Part shown: in pieces, positions 5,750 to 7,916 of the stretch | Layout: each line of letters starts with the position of its first letter | Position numbering within the stretch: position 1 is the stretch's first letter | Origin: Reyranella sp. | GTDB taxonomy: Bacteria > Pseudomonadota > Alphaproteobacteria > Reyranellales > Reyranellaceae | NCBI GenBank assembly: GCA_030679805.1 | Contig: JAUXST010000253.1 | Span: 1-7,916 of the forward strand | Reading direction: 5' to 3' | DNA length: 7,916 nt | Made by a program: the position numbers and the translations under genes | The notes under the pieces: model-generated | Database searches by the model: none | Told to the model about the DNA's origin: nothing | What the model saw: only the letters and a program-made list of their open reading frames with translations

Positions 5750-6322
5750 TCATTCCTTCGCGGCGAGCGCCGCCTCGATGGCGCGCTCGAGCTTGGGGCC
5801 GATGCCGCCGGCGGCGGAGAACCAGTCGATGATGCGGCCGTCGCGACCGATCAGGATCTTGTGGAAGTTCCACGACGGTGTGCCGAGCAGGCCCGTCTGC
5901 GCCGCGGCCCAGCGGTAGAGCGGGTGTGCGTCGGGGCCGGAGACGACCTGCTTGTCGGCCATCGGGAAGGTGATGTCGAAGGTGGCCTCGCAGAAGCGCT
6001 TGATCTCCGCGTTGGTGCCGGGTTCCTGGCCGCCGAAATCGTTCGACGGCACGCCCAGCACGACGAGCCCCCGGTCGTTGTAGCGGTGCCAGAGTTCCTG
6101 CAGGCCGAGGTACTGGCCGGTGAAGCCGCACAGCGACGCCGTGTTCACCAGCAGGACCACCTGGCCCTTGTAATCGGCGGTCGGCAGCGGCCCACCGCCG
6201 ATCGACTCGAGGGACACTGAAGACCAGTCGATCGGCTGGCGCCCGGCCTGGGCCCAGGCGACGCCGGCGGCCGACAGCAGGGCGCCGATGGCGGCAAAGA
6301 CGAGCATGCGAAGGAGGTTCAT
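5750..6322 (-). CDS. Exported glutathione peroxidase-family thiol peroxidase
   Basis: A 190-residue peroxidase that reduces peroxides with a catalytic cysteine. An N-terminal signal peptide (MNLLRMLVFAAIG…, likely cut after VAWA at 22-25) sends it to the periplasm, unlike the cytoplasmic E. coli BtuE. Catalytic tetrad members are visible: C65 in NTASLCGFTGQ, Q99 in FGGQEPG, and W151-N152 in PSWNF. The usual FPCNQF is VPSNDF here, so that cysteine is Ser93. C111 (KRFCEATF) is kept and is in the place of the resolving cysteine of thioredoxin-type enzymes. I chose ATG 6322 because AAAGG lies 6 bases upstream; a TTG two codons earlier has no room for a ribosome binding site. First gene of a pair with the RidA-family gene and divergent from the 2OG oxygenase. 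Confidence 0.92.
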   Translation of the reverse strand: MNLLRMLVFAAIGALLSAAGVAWAQAGRQPIDWSSVSLESIGGGPLPTADYKGQVVLLVNTASLCGFTGQYLGLQELWHRYNDRGLVVLGVPSNDFGGQEPGTNAEIKRFCEATFDITFPMADKQVVSGPDAHPLYRWAAAQTGLLGTPSWNFHKILIGRDGRIIDWFSAAGGIGPKLERAIEAALAAKE

Positions 6323-6424
6323 GCCCAACCTTTAGCGACAAAGGGACGGGCGGCGCAAAGGCTGATCGGTGCGCCGCCTCCGGTTCGCCCTTGCCCGCCC
6401 CGGCGAAGGCGCCGACAGAGGGGC
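6323..6424. promoter_or_regulatory. Divergent promoter region with a 9-bp inverted repeat
   Basis: This 102-base region must hold the promoters of the peroxidase (leftward) and the 2OG oxygenase (rightward). GGCGGCGCA at 6349-6357 and TGCGCCGCC at 6370-6378 are a perfect 9-bp inverted repeat with a 12-base spacer, about 26 bases before the peroxidase start and 46 before the oxygenase start. It could be an operator for a shared regulator or an RNA hairpin. I see no clear -35/-10 elements. Confidence 0.5.
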
Positions 6425-7036
6425 ATGTCGGAGCCGTCATTCCTCGCCGGGTGGTTCCTGCCTCATCGCATCCTTCCCGATTGGTTGGGCGAGGCGCAGG
6501 CGGCCCGCCTGCTGGCCTACAGCCTGGCCGCCGAGGCGCGCTTCACGCCGACCAGGCTCAACGATCACGGGGCAGGCCGCCTCGATGAAGTGGTTCGCCA
6601 GTCCGCCGTCCTGAAGGATCTCGGCGCCTTCGCCGGCCCGCTGCGCCGCAAGGCGCTGGCCCTGCAGGCCGGTCTCGAGACCGCGTTCGATATGCAGCAC
6701 ACGCCGGCCAACAGCACCCAGATCGAGATGGTGGCGCATGGCGACGGCGCCTTCTATCGCCCGCATACCGACACCTACACCGGCGACGAATACACGCCCG
6801 GCGGCCGCCGCCGCCTGACGATGGTCTACTATCTCCATCGCCGGCCGCGCCGCTTCACGGGTGGCCGATTGCGGATGTTCGATCGGGGCGGCGAGCAGTC
6901 GATCGAGATCGAGCCGACCCACGACAGCCTGCTCGTCTTCCCGTCCTCTGCACGCCACGAGGTCGAGACGATCTCCTGTCCCGGCGGCGCCTTCGCCGAT
7001 GGCCGCTTCGCGGTGAACATCTGGCTGTGCGGCTGA
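6425..7036 (+). CDS. 2-oxoglutarate/Fe(II)-dependent oxygenase, prolyl-4-hydroxylase-like
   Basis: A 203-residue protein of the 2OG-Fe(II) oxygenase superfamily (P4Hc-like fold). It has H114 and D116 in YRPHTDTYTGDEY, the distal His178 in SSARHEVETI, and R194 in DGRFAVNIWL, the residue that holds the 2-oxoglutarate carboxylate. RLTMVYYLHRRPRRFTGGRLRMF (130-152) is the typical strand-loop-strand with GG between the iron ligands. No signal peptide, so cytoplasmic. Related domains hydroxylate protein or peptide side chains, but the substrate is not readable here. The start at 6425 has GAGGGG just before the ATG. It is divergent from the peroxidase gene and ends 23 bases from the stop of the converging gamma-glutamyltransferase-like gene. 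No second ORF follows, so it is likely monocistronic. Confidence 0.9.
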   Translation: MSEPSFLAGWFLPHRILPDWLGEAQAARLLAYSLAAEARFTPTRLNDHGAGRLDEVVRQSAVLKDLGAFAGPLRRKALALQAGLETAFDMQHTPANSTQIEMVAHGDGAFYRPHTDTYTGDEYTPGGRRRLTMVYYLHRRPRRFTGGRLRMFDRGGEQSIEIEPTHDSLLVFPSSARHEVETISCPGGAFADGRFAVNIWLCG

Positions 7037-7059
7037 CGTCCTTTACCGCCGCCGCACCT

Positions 7060-7916
7060 TCACCGCGGCAGTTCGAACCGCACCCCCGCGCGCGCAAGCC
7101 CGCCGCCCAGCGCCACCGCCGACCCATCCGCCCGCCAGCAGGCAGCGCCCGTCATGCTGCCGTCGTCGTGGAAGGCGATGGCGTTCATGCCGCCGGCCAC
7201 CGTCGGCATCACCTGCAGCTTGTGGCCGCGCGCCTCCAGTCCCTTCCGCACGTTCTCGGGAATGCCGTGCTCGACCTCCAGCACCGGCCCTTCGGTCCAG
7301 ATGCGCGGCGCCTCCACCGCCTCCTGCAGCTCCATGCCGTGGTCGATGAGGTTGATCAGCGCCTGCAGGACCGAAGGGAAGATCTTTCGGCCGCCGGGCA
7401 GGCCCAGCGCATAGGCCACCTTACCGTCGCGCACCGCCATCACCGGCGACATCGAGGTCGTGACCCGCTTGCCCGGCTCGATCGAGAGCGCGTTGCCCGG
7501 CCGCGGATCGTAGGTGTTCATGTAGTTGTTGGGGATCATGCCGGTGCCGGGCACGATGAAGCGCGCGCCGAACAGGCTGTTGATGGTCTGCGTGGTGGTC
7601 ACCACGTTGCCTTTGCCGTCGGCCGCGGTGAGATGCGTGGTGTCGGCACCCTCGGCCGCCACGAGTCCGCTCTCCAGGCCAGTCGTCCACTGCGTCGCAC
7701 GCGCTAGATTGATGCTGGCGCGACGCTGGTCGGCGTAGGCTTTCGCCACGATGCGTTCGACCGGCACCTTTACGAAATCCGGATCGCCGCTCGCCTGGGC
7801 GCGGTCCGCGAAGGCGATTTTCAGCACCTCAGCCAGGAGATGCAGCATGTCCACTGTGCCGAAGCCCAGGGCCGCCACGTCATAGCCTTCGAGAATGTTC
7901 AGCATCTGCGTGATGT
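7060..7916 (-). CDS. Gamma-glutamyltransferase-family protein, C-terminal part (5' end off the window)
   Basis: The last 281 residues after an internal Met (7905) are visible. The frame is open beyond it (ITQMLNILEGYD), so the gene continues off the right edge. GGT enzymes are made as one chain that self-cleaves at a Thr. Here the nucleophile is the first Thr of DTTHLTAADGKGN (codon 7641-7639), at the start of the small subunit. Also present: TQTINSLFG, the oxyanion glycines in LGLPGGRKI, and the SMSP motif. The pocket segment differs from E. coli GGT: NNQMDDF is NNYMNTY, so Asp433 is replaced by Thr, and the first serine of the SSMSP pair is Thr (TSMSP). The stretch between these two segments is short, so there is no lid loop, as in the Bacillus enzyme. 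The gene may be a gamma-glutamyl hydrolase-like or related acylase. Whether it is exported cannot be seen. Confidence 0.85.
   Translation of the reverse strand, partial: ITQMLNILEGYDVAALGFGTVDMLHLLAEVLKIAFADRAQASGDPDFVKVPVERIVAKAYADQRRASINLARATQWTTGLESGLVAAEGADTTHLTAADGKGNVVTTTQTINSLFGARFIVPGTGMIPNNYMNTYDPRPGNALSIEPGKRVTTSMSPVMAVRDGKVAYALGLPGGRKIFPSVLQALINLIDHGMELQEAVEAPRIWTEGPVLEVEHGIPENVRKGLEARGHKLQVMPTVAGGMNAIAFHDDGSMTGAACWRADGSAVALGGGLARAGVRFELPR

Noticed and set aside
6323..6328. TTG start two codons upstream for the peroxidase
   Set aside because: The AAAGG motif abuts the TTG with no spacing, while it is 6 bases from the ATG.
5280..6440. A 386-codon minus-strand frame across the peroxidase and RidA genes
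   Set aside because: Shadow frame: it overlaps two recognised genes on the same strand and reads as low-complexity Arg/Pro-rich sequence.
7051..7069. GCCGC/GCGGC hairpin at the convergent ends as a terminator
   Set aside because: Only 5 bp, a 9-base loop, no T tract, and partly inside coding sequence.
7027..7707. A plus-strand frame opposite the gamma-glutamyltransferase-like gene
   Set aside because: Arg/His-rich shadow composition; the opposite strand holds the conserved catalytic segment.

Overview
The window is GC-rich DNA with strong G/C preference at third codon positions. It carries Tat-exported proteins, lipoproteins, phytanoyl-CoA-dioxygenase-like and RidA-like proteins, and very short intergenic gaps. 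This suits a free-living alphaproteobacterium (Rhodospirillales or Hyphomicrobiales type). That placement is inferred from style, not from a marker gene. No rRNA, tRNA, CRISPR array, insertion sequence or integrase was seen.

Layout: (1) Positions 1-351 are less GC-rich and have no clear gene. Two minus-strand reading frames meet in a 4-base ATGA overlap at 40-43, and one may be the start of a gene leaving the left edge. (2) Plus strand: a small Tat-exported protein of unknown function (352-990), a strong hairpin (1010-1040), then a Tat/lipoprotein GH25 lysozyme-like hydrolase (1126-1950). (3) Minus strand, converging on the lysozyme: a tight cluster read as PhyH-type dioxygenase (4764 to 3586), class III PLP aminotransferase (3576 to 2356) and SpoIIAA/STAS-like small protein (about 2353 to 1982). 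(4) Minus strand: a Gly/Trp-rich lipoprotein (5272 to 4865), followed by a hairpin. (5) Minus strand: a two-gene unit of exported glutathione peroxidase (6322 to 5750) and RidA-family protein (5740 to 5339), closed by another hairpin. (6) Plus strand, divergent from the peroxidase: a 2-oxoglutarate/Fe(II) oxygenase (6425-7036) across a 102-base region with a 9-bp inverted repeat. (7) At the right edge, the C-terminal part of a gamma-glutamyltransferase-family protein on the minus strand.

How the genes may work together: the dioxygenase, aminotransferase and STAS-like genes are separated by 9 bases and then joined by a stop/start overlap, so they are almost certainly co-transcribed and may form one metabolic module with an unknown substrate. 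The peroxidase and RidA genes form a second likely operon (9-base gap) that fits peroxide and reactive-metabolite defence. The two plus-strand exported proteins and the lipoprotein are envelope proteins. Nothing here is a clear defence system or an obviously new machine. The items most worth following are the dioxygenase/aminotransferase/STAS trio, the gamma-glutamyltransferase-like protein with changed substrate-pocket residues, and the RidA protein lacking the catalytic arginine.
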